From: Cognatundibacterium jejuense
GTDB taxonomy: Bacteria; Pseudomonadota; Gammaproteobacteria; Burkholderiales; Burkholderiaceae_D
Direction of reading: 5' to 3'
DNA length: 43,030 bases
Assembly: GCF_014284255.1 (NCBI RefSeq)
Contig: NZ_JACOFV010000022.1
Coordinates: 1-43,030, forward strand
The position numbers and the translations under genes were made by a program. Below, in pieces: positions 15,774-24,350 of the stretch (position 1 is the stretch's first letter; each line of letters begins with the position of its first letter). The notes below the pieces were generated by a model. That model saw nothing but the letters and a program-made list of their open reading frames with translations. It was not told where the DNA came from and made no database searches.

Positions 15774-17219
15774 ATGAGTTTTGAAGCACTAGGCCTCCAC
15801 GTTAACCTGATCCGCGCATTAACTGACTCTGGCTACACCAAGCCAACATCGGTACAAGAACAAGCTATTCCTGCTGCGATTGAAGGTCGTGACCTGATGG
15901 TCTCCTCCCAAACTGGTTCCGGTAAAACAGCAGCATTCATGCTGCCAGCTTTGCATAAATTAATTTCCGCTGAAGTTGTCAGCTATGACAACAGCAAAAC
16001 ACCTAACCAGGAACGTCAATCGGCACGTTCCCGTGGTGATCGTCCACGTTTCGTTGCTGCAAAACCAAAAATGTTGGTACTTACACCAACACGTGAACTG
16101 GCTTTGCAAGTAACAACAGCAACTGACAAATACAGTGCTTATTCCCGCCGCATCAAGGCCGTATCGATTTTGGGTGGTATGCCTTACCCAAAACAAATGC
16201 AATTATTGTCCCGTAATCCAGAAATTCTGGTGGCAACACCTGGTCGTCTGATCGACCACATGGAATCTGGCAAGATTGACTTCTCCGAACTGCAAATGTT
16301 GGTTCTGGACGAAGCTGACCGTATGTTGGATATGGGTTTCATCGACGACATCGAAAAAATCGTTGCAGCAACACCGCCTACACGTCAAACCATGTTGTTC
16401 TCTGCAACATTGGATGGCGTTGTTGGTAACATGGCAAAACGCATCACGACTGAACCATTGATCGTTCAGATCGCCGGTTCTGCAAGTAAGCATGAAAACA
16501 TTCAGCAAAAAGTTCACTTCGTGGATGATTTGTCGCATAAAAATCGTATCCTCGACCACCTGTTGCGTGACGTTTCTGTTGATCAGGCTGTGGTATTTAC
16601 TGCAACTAAGCGTGATGCAGATACGATCGCAGATCGTCTGAACATCGCTGGTTTCGCTGCTGCTGCTTTGCATGGCGACATGCATCAAGGCGCTCGTAAC
16701 CGCACATTAGACGGCTTGCGTCGTGGTCAGATCCGTGTTTTGGTTGCAACTGACGTTGCTGCCCGTGGTATCGACGTACCAGGCATCACACACGTTTTCA
16801 ACTACGATTTGCCTAAGTTCCCGGAAGATTACGTACACCGTATCGGTCGTACTGGTCGTGCTGGTCGCAAAGGTCTGGCAGTTTCTTTGGTGAACCACGC
16901 AGAAAGCATGCACGTCAAGCGTATCGAACGTTTCACAAAGCAATTGATTCCTGTCGATGTCATCGAAGGTTTTGAACCAAAGAAAACAGCAGCACCATCA
17001 CGCTCCTCCACAGCGCGTAAGCCAACTGGTTGGAAACCAGGCGACAGCCGCAAAACTGGCAACAACTTTGGCGCCAACAAGCCAGCGCAACGCTCTTTCA
17101 GCAAACCAGCAGGTTCCGGTAACGGCACTGGCTCAGGTCCACGCAAAGAAGGCAGCGGCGGCTACAAGGGCAATCGCTCCAACGAAGGCAGCACACGTCG
17201 TTCATTCGGCGACTATTGA
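15774..17219 (+). CDS. rhlE: DEAD-box ATP-dependent RNA helicase, RhlE type
   Basis: A 481-residue helicase that unwinds RNA duplexes and remodels RNPs, for example in ribosome assembly, RNA decay or cold adaptation. All motifs are visible in order: Q motif (YTKPTSVQEQAIP), I (SQTGSGKT), Ia (PTRELA), GG, Ib (TPGR), II (DEAD), III (SAT), IV (VVFTATK), V (ARGIDVPG) and VI (HRIGRTGRAGR). After about residue 385 comes a basic Gly/Ser/Asn/Arg-rich low-complexity tail of about 95 residues, typical of RhlE proteins and used for RNA contact. The ATG at 15774 with GAAAGAA upstream gives the normal family start MSFEALGL. The gene stands alone and is closed by a terminator. Confidence 0.92.
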   Translation: MSFEALGLHVNLIRALTDSGYTKPTSVQEQAIPAAIEGRDLMVSSQTGSGKTAAFMLPALHKLISAEVVSYDNSKTPNQERQSARSRGDRPRFVAAKPKMLVLTPTRELALQVTTATDKYSAYSRRIKAVSILGGMPYPKQMQLLSRNPEILVATPGRLIDHMESGKIDFSELQMLVLDEADRMLDMGFIDDIEKIVAATPPTRQTMLFSATLDGVVGNMAKRITTEPLIVQIAGSASKHENIQQKVHFVDDLSHKNRILDHLLRDVSVDQAVVFTATKRDADTIADRLNIAGFAAAALHGDMHQGARNRTLDGLRRGQIRVLVATDVAARGIDVPGITHVFNYDLPKFPEDYVHRIGRTGRAGRKGLAVSLVNHAESMHVKRIERFTKQLIPVDVIEGFEPKKTAAPSRSSTARKPTGWKPGDSRKTGNNFGANKPAQRSFSKPAGSGNGTGSGPRKEGSGGYKGNRSNEGSTRRSFGDY

Positions 17220-17276
17220 TACCTGATACGCCAGACTGATAAGGGCAACATAGTCATTATCAGATAAGCCATATCA

Positions 17277-17312
17277 TCAAAAAGCGATCACTCCGGTGGT
17301 CGCTTTTTTTAT
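17277..17312 (+). terminator. Rho-independent terminator after rhlE
   Basis: AAGCGATCAC pairs with GTGGTCGCTT (one T-G wobble) around TCCG, with an upstream A-run and a run of Ts after the stem, about 60 bases after the rhlE stop codon. Confidence 0.9.
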
Positions 17313-17337
17313 ACTTAGAGAAATGATAAAAATCAGA

Positions 17338-17365
17338 CCTAATCAGGCCTAATCATACCTAACAA
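17338..17365. repeat. Short tandem repeat, about 10-bp period
   Basis: CCTAATCA at 17338-17345 and 17348-17355 is followed by the related CCTAACAA at 17358. It lies between the rhlE terminator and selD. Copies one helical turn apart could be a binding site, but the number is small and chance is possible. Confidence 0.35.
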
Positions 17366-17425
17366 GCTCAATGGCTCTTTGCCATAAGTTTTATTGTGTT
17401 ACCGCTAACCCGTCAATGTCGGGCG

Positions 17426-17431
17426 TATAAT
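17426..17431 (+). promoter_or_regulatory. Possible -10 box of selD
   Basis: A perfect TATAAT lies 35 bases before the preferred selD start. No good -35 element stands 16-18 bases upstream, so the promoter is weak evidence only. If real, the transcript would begin near 17438 and would favour the start at 17466 over the one at 17442. Confidence 0.35.
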
Positions 17432-17465
17432 CAGATGTTTGATGAACGCCACAATAGAAAAAGCC

Positions 17466-18524
17466 ATGACAACGAATACCGAGTTACCAGTACGTTTAAC
17501 CTCTTTTTCCCACGGTGGTGGCTGCGGCTGCAAAATTGCACCAGGCGTTTTGTCTGAAATTCTCAAAAAGTCGACTGGTTTTCCCGTCCCGCCCGCGCTC
17601 ATGGTCGGCATAGAAACCTCCGATGACGCCGCCGTCTACAAACTCAATGATGAGCAGGCACTGATCGCGACCACTGATTTTTTCATGCCTATCGTCGATG
17701 ATCCATTTGATTTTGGGCGTATCGCTGCCACCAACGCAATTTCTGACGTGTACGCGATGGGCGGCACACCTATCATGGCATTAGCTCTGGTCGGTATGCC
17801 GATCAACAAGCTGCCTTTGGATGTGATCGGCAAAATCATTCAGGGTGGCGAATCCATCTGCGCCGAAGCAGGCATTCCTATTGCTGGCGGCCATACAATC
17901 GATTCAGTTGAACCCATTTACGGTCTGGTCGTGATGGGTTTAATTCATCCATCTAAAGTCAAACGCAATGCCGACGCCAAACCTGGCGATAAGTTAATCC
18001 TGGGCAAACCCCTGGGCGTAGGAATCCTTTCCGCCGCACTCAAAAAGCAAGCACTGGACGAGACTGGCTATGCAAGCATGATCGCCAGCACCACCAAATT
18101 AAATCGCCCTGGACAACATCTGTCGCAACTTGCTGGCGTCAACGCGATGACGGATGTCACTGGCTTTGGCCTGTTGGGCCATTTATTAGAAGTCTGTCGC
18201 GGTGCCAAAGTACAAGCGAATCTGACGATGCAACACATTCCGCTTCTGGATAAAGTCGAACAATTAGCAACTGATGGCTTTATCACCGGCGCCTCCGCCA
18301 GAAACTGGGCGGCCTATGGTGCCGACGTCAAATTACACGCCGACATCACCCCGGCACAGCAAGCCTTATTAACTGACCCGCAAACCTCGGGCGGCCTATT
18401 GGTCTCGTGCGATGCTGGCGCTGTAGAACAAGTTTTAGCTATTTTCCGTGAGGGTGGCTTCTATGAAGCTGCCGTGATTGGTGATATCGTTACAGGATCA
18501 CCTATCGTTGAAGTCAACCCCTGA
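17466..18524 (+). CDS. selD: Selenide, water dikinase (selenophosphate synthase) SelD
   Basis: A 352-residue enzyme that makes selenophosphate from selenide and ATP, the selenium donor for selenocysteine and for selenouridine in tRNA. The N-terminal catalytic region [16 protein letters not shown] contains the active-site Cys (not Sec) and the following Lys. Other family segments are [57 protein letters not shown] and [14 protein letters not shown]. Starts at 17442 (ATG) or 17439 (TTG) would add 8-9 residues. I prefer 17466 because the product then has the usual family N-terminus; none has a strong ribosome site. The selA, selB and selU genes are not in the window. Transaldolase follows after 22 bases. 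Confidence 0.93.
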   Translation: MTTNTELPVRLTSFSHGGGCGCKIAPGVLSEILKKSTGFPVPPALMVGIETSDDAAVYKLNDEQALIATTDFFMPIVDDPFDFGRIAATNAISDVYAMGGTPIMALALVGMPINKLPLDVIGKIIQGGESICAEAGIPIAGGHTIDSVEPIYGLVVMGLIHPSKVKRNADAKPGDKLILGKPLGVGILSAALKKQALDETGYASMIASTTKLNRPGQHLSQLAGVNAMTDVTGFGLLGHLLEVCRGAKVQANLTMQHIPLLDKVEQLATDGFITGASARNWAAYGADVKLHADITPAQQALLTDPQTSGGLLVSCDAGAVEQVLAIFREGGFYEAAVIGDIVTGSPIVEVNP

Positions 18525-18546
18525 TGTTTTTGATATTGTCCCTACT

Positions 18547-19482
18547 ATGAATCAATTAGAACAACTCAAGCAATACACGACTGTCGTTGCCGACACTGGT
18601 GACTTCCAGGCAATCAAGGCCTACACTCCGCGTGACGCGACCACCAATCCTTCACTGATTTTAAAAGCGGTACAAAAACCAGAATACAAGCATTTGCTGG
18701 AAAAAGCAGTTACCGACACCAAAGGTAAATCGATCGACGAAACCATCGACCATCTGCTGATCGCTTTTGGCTTAGAAATTTTAAAAGAAATCCCGGGCCG
18801 CGTTTCTACAGAAACAGATGCACGCTTGTCTTTTGACACTGAAGCAACTGTCGCCAAAGGCCGTCAACTGATCGCCATGTACGAAGCTGCTGGCATTTCA
18901 CGTGAACGGATTCTGATCAAGATCGCCTCTACTTGGGAAGGTATCCGCGCTGCAGAAGTTCTGGAAAAAGAAGGCATCCGTTGCAACATGACTTTGCTGT
19001 TCTGCCTCGCACAAGCAGTTGCATGCGCAGAAGCAGGCGCGCAATTAATTTCACCGTTCGTTGGTCGCATTTACGACTGGTATAAAGCAAAAACCGGTCA
19101 GGAAATTTTCGGCGCCGATGACCCGGGCGTGCTGTCGGTTAAACGTATTTATTCCTACTACCGCAAGTTTGGTTACAAAACCGAAGTCATGGGTGCAAGC
19201 TTCCGCAATACTTCACAAATTCTGGAATTAGCAGGCTGCGACTTATTGACCATTAGCCCGGATTTATTGCAAAAATTGGCTGACTCCAGCAGCACCGTAA
19301 CCCAAAAACTGAGCACAGAACTGGCTCAAGCATCGGATGTCAGCAAAATCGACATGAACGAAAAGGCTTTCCGCTTCCAGCTCAATGAAGATGCCATGGC
19401 AACGGAAAAGCTGTCTGAAGGCATACGTGCATTCTGTGCTGATACCGTCAAGTTAGAGCAAATGATTGCAGCAATGCGTTAA
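18547..19482 (+). CDS. tal: Transaldolase
   Basis: A 311-residue enzyme of the non-oxidative pentose phosphate pathway that moves a dihydroxyacetone unit between sugar phosphates. It matches the TalB class: [39 protein letters not shown] at the N-terminus, the Schiff-base Lys in [12 protein letters not shown] (about Lys125), [32 protein letters not shown] and [17 protein letters not shown]. The reading frame is open back into selD, but the family start is the ATG at 18547. It lies 22 bases after selD with no terminator between, so the two may be co-transcribed. Confidence 0.95.
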   Translation: MNQLEQLKQYTTVVADTGDFQAIKAYTPRDATTNPSLILKAVQKPEYKHLLEKAVTDTKGKSIDETIDHLLIAFGLEILKEIPGRVSTETDARLSFDTEATVAKGRQLIAMYEAAGISRERILIKIASTWEGIRAAEVLEKEGIRCNMTLLFCLAQAVACAEAGAQLISPFVGRIYDWYKAKTGQEIFGADDPGVLSVKRIYSYYRKFGYKTEVMGASFRNTSQILELAGCDLLTISPDLLQKLADSSSTVTQKLSTELAQASDVSKIDMNEKAFRFQLNEDAMATEKLSEGIRAFCADTVKLEQMIAAMR

Positions 19483-19496
19483 TCATTAAGTAAACC

Positions 19497-19539
19497 CTTG
19501 CGCTAAGGCATCGCTACGCTCGTACTGAGTTAGCGCAAG
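19497..19539. repeat. Inverted repeat with 10-bp arms downstream of tal
   Basis: CTTGCGCTAA (19497-19506) and TTAGCGCAAG (19530-19539) are perfect inverse copies around 23 bases. No T-run follows on either strand. It may be a REP-like element or an RNA-protecting hairpin just after the transaldolase gene. Confidence 0.5.
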
Positions 19540-19560
19540 AAAAAATTTGCTAAGCATGAC

Positions 19561-19595
19561 AAAATAGGGATAGTCTGACTATCCCTATTTTTTTG
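19561..19595 (+). terminator. Rho-independent terminator after tal
   Basis: ATAGGGATAG pairs perfectly with CTATCCCTAT around TCTGA and is followed by a run of Ts. It closes the selD-tal unit. Confidence 0.9.
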
Positions 19596-19638
19596 GTAAT
19601 GGCCATCGCATTGCCCTCAGCCGCACTGACCACCGAAT

Positions 19639-20268
19639 ATGAAAAAAATTCTCGACCTTAGCACCTGGAATCGCCGCGAACATTACCAATTTTTTTCGCA
19701 ATTGGATGAGCCATTTCACGGCATCATTGCCGATGTAGATTGCAGTAAGGCGTATGCACTCTGCAAACAAGAGCAGCAATCATTTTTTCTGTATTACCTG
19801 CACAAAACCCTGATCGCCATCAATCACACCGAAGCCATGCGTTATCGGATTGAAGATCAACAAGTGGTCGTGTATGACACTATCCACGTCAATGCCACGA
19901 TTAGTCGTGCCGACCATACATTTGGTTTTTGCCCGATTTACTTCCAAGCAGATTTTTCACAATTTGCGGCTGAGGCACAATTGGCAATGCAAAAAGTAAG
20001 GGGCAGCGTCGGGCTATGTTTCAATGACGAATGCGCACGTGATGATGTGATCCATTTCTCTGCGATGCCATGGATTAAATTCACTGGCATCACACATGCA
20101 CGCCAACTCGATGGCCGTGACAGTGTGCCGAAAATTTCAGTGGGAAAATTTGAACAAAAACATGGAAAAATGCTGATGCCAGTCGGCACATTTGCCCATC
20201 ATGGCCTGGTGGATGCGTATCACGTGCATCAGTTTTTACAGCGTTTGGAAATGGAACTGCAATCATAA
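19639..20268 (+). CDS. Chloramphenicol acetyltransferase-family protein (CatA-like)
   Basis: A 209-residue acyl-CoA-dependent acetyltransferase of the CAT fold. The catalytic His region is visible near the C-terminus as FAHHGLVDAYHV, corresponding to HHAVCDG of true CAT enzymes: the His pair and Asp are kept, the following Gly is Ala. The segment HFSAMPWIKFTGI corresponds to the conserved SxLPW region. The N-terminal LDLSTWNRREHYQFF is also family-like. Whether it acetylates chloramphenicol or another molecule cannot be told; many chromosomal CAT-like proteins have unknown substrates. It stands alone after the tal terminator, 110 bases before a gene of unknown function. No mobile-element signature surrounds it. 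Confidence 0.8.
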   Translation: MKKILDLSTWNRREHYQFFSQLDEPFHGIIADVDCSKAYALCKQEQQSFFLYYLHKTLIAINHTEAMRYRIEDQQVVVYDTIHVNATISRADHTFGFCPIYFQADFSQFAAEAQLAMQKVRGSVGLCFNDECARDDVIHFSAMPWIKFTGITHARQLDGRDSVPKISVGKFEQKHGKMLMPVGTFAHHGLVDAYHVHQFLQRLEMELQS

Positions 20269-20378
20269 GCCGCAACTCAGTGAAAAAAGAATACGTAGTT
20301 TTCCTGATACAGAAGTCATTGAAAAGTCATTAATTTATCCTACCATGACTTTACAAAAACAACAAAAAAGGAGATCAA

Positions 20379-21221
20379 ATGTTAATAGAAAATCTAAATG
20401 ACCAACTGGCGCAATATCGTGCGACGTGGTTTATACGCCAGTCTCGTTATCGCTCACTCTTGCTAGCAATGCCGCCATCGCTTTTTATGTACTGGCAAAA
20501 AACAGCGCAATTCGAATTTCCGGGCATTCCACAGAATGCCTTTTTTTTCGCCCAGGCGAGCGAAGGACTCATGAAATTTTTCGACTGCGTTACGTGCAGC
20601 CAACAAGCTTGCGCCCTGCCATCGAAGGCAGCCGACTCTGTATGGCATGCCTGGAATAAATTCTCATCCATTTCCCTCGATAAATTTTGTATGGAACATT
20701 TTGGCCGCACCATTCCACATATAGAACATTCGGATATGCCGGGCTCGATAGAAAATGCACTTGCCGTTTGTCTGGTGACCGCCAGAAGGTTAGATGGTAT
20801 ATCGGAAGTAAGTTCCGAAGTTCCGTCTTTATTCACCTTAGATCTACGCCTGAAAATGCCGTATGGATACGCATATCAACACATCGCAGACAGGCTAGGA
20901 TTTCAGCCCATGACCTCCAAAGGAAAAGCATCCGGCAGCATGCATTTCCCTCACAGTTTTCAACCAGCACAATTACTCGCCCTCGGACTAATCAATCAGT
21001 ACACTTTCGAACAACTTCTTCAACCAAGCCTGGCGAGTAACAGAAATCGAGCAGCATCAAAAACGAATCATTCCTCGAGTGATGGCTCAAGCTGTGGTAG
21101 TTTTTCTATCGACAGCGGATCAAGCAGCGACTGTAGCCCAGGACATTCGGGCGACTGCGGCGGTTCTAGCTGCGGATCGAGTTGCGGCTCCAGCTGTGGC
21201 GGAGGATGCGGTAGCAGTTAG
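20379..21221 (+). CDS. Unknown protein with GRDP-like segment and Cys/Gly/Ser-rich tail
   Basis: A 280-residue protein, with no signal peptide or clear membrane helix. A Cys cluster DCVTCSQQAC lies around residues 68-77. It is followed by LPSKAADSVWHAWNKFSSISLDKFCMEHFGRTIPHIEH, which resembles the conserved core of glycine-rich domain proteins (GRDP, plant and bacterial), including the VWH motif. The last ~55 residues are almost only Ser, Gly, Cys and Asp, ending in repeated SSCGSSCGSSCGGGCGSS-type units with seven Cys. Such a tail could bind metal, form disulfides or be modified after translation. A strong AGGAGA ribosome site precedes the ATG. It neighbours the CAT-like gene but shows no overlap. 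I do not know its function. Confidence 0.65.
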   Translation: MLIENLNDQLAQYRATWFIRQSRYRSLLLAMPPSLFMYWQKTAQFEFPGIPQNAFFFAQASEGLMKFFDCVTCSQQACALPSKAADSVWHAWNKFSSISLDKFCMEHFGRTIPHIEHSDMPGSIENALAVCLVTARRLDGISEVSSEVPSLFTLDLRLKMPYGYAYQHIADRLGFQPMTSKGKASGSMHFPHSFQPAQLLALGLINQYTFEQLLQPSLASNRNRAASKTNHSSSDGSSCGSFSIDSGSSSDCSPGHSGDCGGSSCGSSCGSSCGGGCGSS

Positions 21222-21276
21222 CTCTTAAACCCTCTGCAGGCATAAATATTTTAATAATCAGTTACAGCAATAAAAT

Positions 21277-21285
21277 TGATATAAT
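21277..21285 (+). promoter_or_regulatory. Extended -10 promoter element
   Basis: TGATATAAT is a perfect extended -10 box (TG, one base, TATAAT at 21280-21285). It lies 95 bases ahead of the membrane-anchored protein gene at 21381. No good -35 box is seen, which is usual for extended -10 promoters. Confidence 0.5.
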
Positions 21286-21380
21286 CATATTTCCAATCCC
21301 TTTCATATTGCCTTGCATTCACGTCACGCTAATTGCAATGCTCGGAAGTCTGACAATCGTCAACACAATACAAATCATCC

Positions 21381-22223
21381 ATGAATAAAGCGCAATCAAA
21401 AGCAGCTCTTTTGTTCTTTTTTGCATTGATTGCTGGCTCTGCTACATTTCTTTTTGTTACCAAAAATTCGACAAGCAATTTTGAATCTCAGCATCAGCCT
21501 CAATCGCCTGAAACGTGGAAGCACTCTCCGTTTGACAAAACCCATGCTGCATCAACAACATCCACTTCACGACTAGTGCTTGTCTCCTTATCTGATCAAG
21601 TTGACCGTTTAATTGCAACTCATGATCCCAAAGATGCGTATGCGGCATTTTTACTCATTGACGGATGTATTACATTTCAAAAATTCGGATTCGTTCCATA
21701 CTTTGGTTTTCCTCATGTACGGGAAATGACTGACGACGAAATAGACCAAAAAGAAAAACTATGTCGTGGATTAACCGAACGTATGAGAACCTCACGTCTC
21801 GACTATTTAACGTTTGCGGCAAAGAACAAAGTTGACGCGGCCGACGTTAGCTATTTTCAGGCAGGTCCTTTTGGTGACAATTCCGCCTTAAAAACCAGAC
21901 CCAACGATCCATTGGTGCTTGAGTGGAAAAAGCAAGCAATTGAACAACTTGCAAACCGTGCAAATGACGGAGATTACTCAAGTCTGTCCGTTTTAGAGAG
22001 GGAATATACCGAGAGTACCGGCGTCGCGGAAAAAAATCCTCTGCTAGCGTTCACTTATGCCAGTGCGATGCGACAAATCAATGATCACATTGGCATAACA
22101 AGCCTGTATGGTGACGCATTATTAAGTGAACTCAAAAATCAATTATCCATTGAAGAAAGTAAAACTGCGGTAGCAAATGCAAACGCTATTTATGCGAATT
22201 GGCTAAGACATTCGAGAGAATAA
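21381..22223 (+). CDS. Membrane-anchored protein of unknown function
   Basis: A 280-residue protein. One hydrophobic N-terminal segment (residues 9-26, ALLFFFALIAGSATFLFV) acts as an anchor or uncleaved signal. A Ser/Thr/Gln-rich linker follows to about residue 65. The remaining ~215 residues are largely helical and hydrophilic, with segments like DAYAAFLLIDGCITFQKFG, EIDQKEKLCRGLTERMR and SLSVLEREYTESTGVAEKNPLLAFTYASAMRQ that recall helical-repeat (Sel1/TPR-like) proteins, without a clear repeat. Two Cys in the helical part could form a disulfide in the periplasm. I do not recognise the family. An extended -10 promoter is seen upstream; the next gene converges from the other strand. Confidence 0.6.
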   Translation: MNKAQSKAALLFFFALIAGSATFLFVTKNSTSNFESQHQPQSPETWKHSPFDKTHAASTTSTSRLVLVSLSDQVDRLIATHDPKDAYAAFLLIDGCITFQKFGFVPYFGFPHVREMTDDEIDQKEKLCRGLTERMRTSRLDYLTFAAKNKVDAADVSYFQAGPFGDNSALKTRPNDPLVLEWKKQAIEQLANRANDGDYSSLSVLEREYTESTGVAEKNPLLAFTYASAMRQINDHIGITSLYGDALLSELKNQLSIEESKTAVANANAIYANWLRHSRE

Positions 22224-22266
22224 ATCCCATCCGCAAAAAGCACAACTCACCCCACGCCGAGGAAAG

Positions 22267-23064
22267 TCAATCCCGCAACAATCGCTCCACATCCCCGTTT
22301 CGTCGCCCGGCATCAATGACGCGATTGAGTTCATCCATAGCGAAACTACCGACTTTTTCTTTGAGAATCGCGATATAAGCGGGTTCAGACAACAGAGGGT
22401 TTTCCATTACGCGCAGTTGATTTGCGTCATAGCCATAATCACTTAACTCAGCAACAACCTGCTCTGCGGTTCTGGCATGGTTCGCGTGCAGCATGACATC
22501 ACAACGCCCGGCGATCAGTTTCGCCAATCTTGCATTGAGGTTATCGCTATCTTCTTCAACGGTAAATAAATTATTTTTTGCCGCTTCAAATTCGGTGCCG
22601 TAAGATACGCCGCGGAAGGTGCTGACGCGCTTCCCGGCAAGCGATGCAAGTGATGTGAATGGCATTGTTTGAGTTTTATTGACGAGCATCCACACATTAG
22701 TTTCGTAAATGGGATGCGAAAAAACGAAGCGCTGCAATCTCTCTGGCGTTTGCGACAAGCCCCAAATCGGGGCGACGCCTTCATTGGCTAATTTCAAAGC
22801 GCGATTCCAAGGATAAGCTTGCAAATGAAAGCGCAGCCCCGCTTTTGTACCCAGATAATCGACCAACCTTTGTATTGTCGGTTTAGTTGGCAAAGGATGG
22901 TTAAATTGATCCGTCAACTGCCAGATCAATAGCGGCAATTCGGGATCACTTGCCGCCAGCGCGGGTGAAACAAGAGCGCTCGCCATTGCCAGTAAGGTCA
23001 GGCGACGCTGCTGATTCACCTCAGAAAAAGTTATACTCCGCTTTTTATTTATGAAGCAACTCAT
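22267..23064 (-). CDS. Periplasmic substrate-binding protein, family 3 (amino-acid-binding type)
   Basis: A 265-residue protein with the bilobed fold of bacterial SBP family 3. Seen: PLLIWQLTDQFN, GLRFHLQAYPWNRALKLANEGVAPIWGLSQTPERLQRFVFSHPIYETNVWMLV, LAGKRVSTFRGVSYGTEFE and NARLAKLIAGRCDVMLH. The N-terminus carries QQRRLTLLAMASALVSPALA, a signal peptide whose twin Arg recalls Tat signals. No permease or ATPase is nearby, so it may be a solitary sensor-like binding protein rather than part of a transporter. It follows rnhA on the same strand after 56 bases. The ATG at 23064 is used; a GTG at residue 16 is an alternative. Confidence 0.75.
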   Translation of the reverse strand: MSCFINKKRSITFSEVNQQRRLTLLAMASALVSPALAASDPELPLLIWQLTDQFNHPLPTKPTIQRLVDYLGTKAGLRFHLQAYPWNRALKLANEGVAPIWGLSQTPERLQRFVFSHPIYETNVWMLVNKTQTMPFTSLASLAGKRVSTFRGVSYGTEFEAAKNNLFTVEEDSDNLNARLAKLIAGRCDVMLHANHARTAEQVVAELSDYGYDANQLRVMENPLLSEPAYIAILKEKVGSFAMDELNRVIDAGRRNGDVERLLRD

Positions 23065-23120
23065 CCAATCTGGTCCTGTAAGTCATCGAATTATATTGCA
23101 GGAAAGCTAAATCCAGCTCT

Positions 23121-23567
23121 TTACGCCTCACCCGCCAACACTTTTTCCACACCACGATTAGCAAGTTGATCCGCGCGTTCATTACCGTGATGTCCGGTAT
23201 GGCCACGCACCCAGCGCCAGTCGATTTTGTGGGTGGACTGCGCTGCATCCAGCGCTTGCCATAGGTCGACATTTTTGACGGGCGCTTTGGAGGCGGTTTT
23301 CCAGCCCTTTGCTTTCCAGCCAGTAATCCACTCGGTAATACCCTTGAGCACATATTGGCTATCGGTATGCAAAGTGATATGACATGGACGCTTTAAGGCA
23401 CCCAACGCTTGAATCACGGCCATCAATTCCATGCGATTGTTGGTGGTGTCTTTTTCACCGCCACACATTTCTTTTTCTTTGTCACCAGCAACAAGTAGCG
23501 CCCCCCAACCACCAACGCCGGGGTTACCTTTGCATGCGCCGTCCGTATAAATTTCAATTTTATCCAT
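23121..23567 (-). CDS. rnhA: Ribonuclease HI
   Basis: A 148-residue enzyme that cleaves the RNA strand of RNA-DNA hybrids. The four catalytic acids are visible: Asp in [12 protein letters not shown] (about 9), Glu in NRMELMAVI (about 47), Asp in HTDSQYV (about 69) and Asp in [10 protein letters not shown] (about 133). [13 protein letters not shown] holds the usual His near the last Asp. It starts three bases after the stop codon of the methyltransferase gene, so the two are co-transcribed. In many betaproteobacteria dnaQ follows at this position; here a binding-protein gene does. Confidence 0.96.
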   Translation of the reverse strand: MDKIEIYTDGACKGNPGVGGWGALLVAGDKEKEMCGGEKDTTNNRMELMAVIQALGALKRPCHITLHTDSQYVLKGITEWITGWKAKGWKTASKAPVKNVDLWQALDAAQSTHKIDWRWVRGHTGHHGNERADQLANRGVEKVLAGEA

Positions 23568-23570
23568 GGT

Positions 23571-24344
23571 TTATTTTTTTGCTTTGTTAACGACGGCAAC
23601 CGCATTTCCACGTGCCATGCGTTTTTGCTTCCAGGCGGGACCGATCAGGTGCATACCGCGTACGCGCTTGACCGCTTGCACCATGTACACTGCCCCCAGA
23701 TACGGCCACCATTTTTGACCAGCGTTTTCCATGAAATGAAAGCGCTGCAACCAATTCTCAGAACGACATGGTGGCACATAACAACCAAACTCATGCCCAC
23801 CTACTTCCATATTTAATAATTTCAACCAGTCTTTCATCCGCGTAAAGCTGATAAATTCGCCTTGCTGCGGCAAAAAATAATTCTTATTCAAACGTCCGAC
23901 AAACTGCCTTGCGCCCCACAAGCTCGCCTGATTAAAACCGCTAATAATCAGGCGGCCTTCGGGGATTAATACGCGTTCAACTTCACGTAAAAGCTGGTGC
24001 GGCTCGTTGGTGAACTCCAACACGTGTGGCAATACAATCAGGTCTATACTTTGGGAGTCGAAAGGTAGCTCTGAGAAGTCATGCAGCAAGACTATGGGTC
24101 GTTGTTCTGTTTCACCCTCGACAATATTAGGTTCCCGCAAAACAGAGTTCGTCAACCACCGATTCGGCATACGACTTGCAGCTAAACCATCTATCTGTGG
24201 CATGCCAATTTGCACAGCGTTATAGCCAAAGATGTCCACGGTCAATTTAGCCAGTAAGGCTTGCTCCCATTCGAGCACATAGCGCCCGGCCGGTAACTGC
24301 AACCAGGCGTCGAGGTCTATAATGTCCTTTTCCAATGAATCCAT
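23571..24344 (-). CDS. SAM-dependent methyltransferase-like protein
   Basis: A 257-residue protein of the class-I methyltransferase fold found next to rnhA and gloB in many betaproteobacteria. The part [55 protein letters not shown] shows motifs II and III of the fold. The Gly-rich motif I is hard to see, so cofactor binding is uncertain. The substrate is unknown. The start ATG (complement of 24342-24344) gives the family N-terminus [28 protein letters not shown]. Its first base is next to the start region of gloB on the other strand, so the promoters of both genes must lie inside the neighbour's coding sequence. Confidence 0.8.
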   Translation of the reverse strand: MDSLEKDIIDLDAWLQLPAGRYVLEWEQALLAKLTVDIFGYNAVQIGMPQIDGLAASRMPNRWLTNSVLREPNIVEGETEQRPIVLLHDFSELPFDSQSIDLIVLPHVLEFTNEPHQLLREVERVLIPEGRLIISGFNQASLWGARQFVGRLNKNYFLPQQGEFISFTRMKDWLKLLNMEVGGHEFGCYVPPCRSENWLQRFHFMENAGQKWWPYLGAVYMVQAVKRVRGMHLIGPAWKQKRMARGNAVAVVNKAKK

Positions 24345-24350
24345 GTGTCT

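Noticed and set aside
16203..16688. 161-codon open frame antisense to rhlE
   Set aside because: Lies wholly inside the helicase motifs region; no ribosome site and Cys/His-rich nonsense composition.
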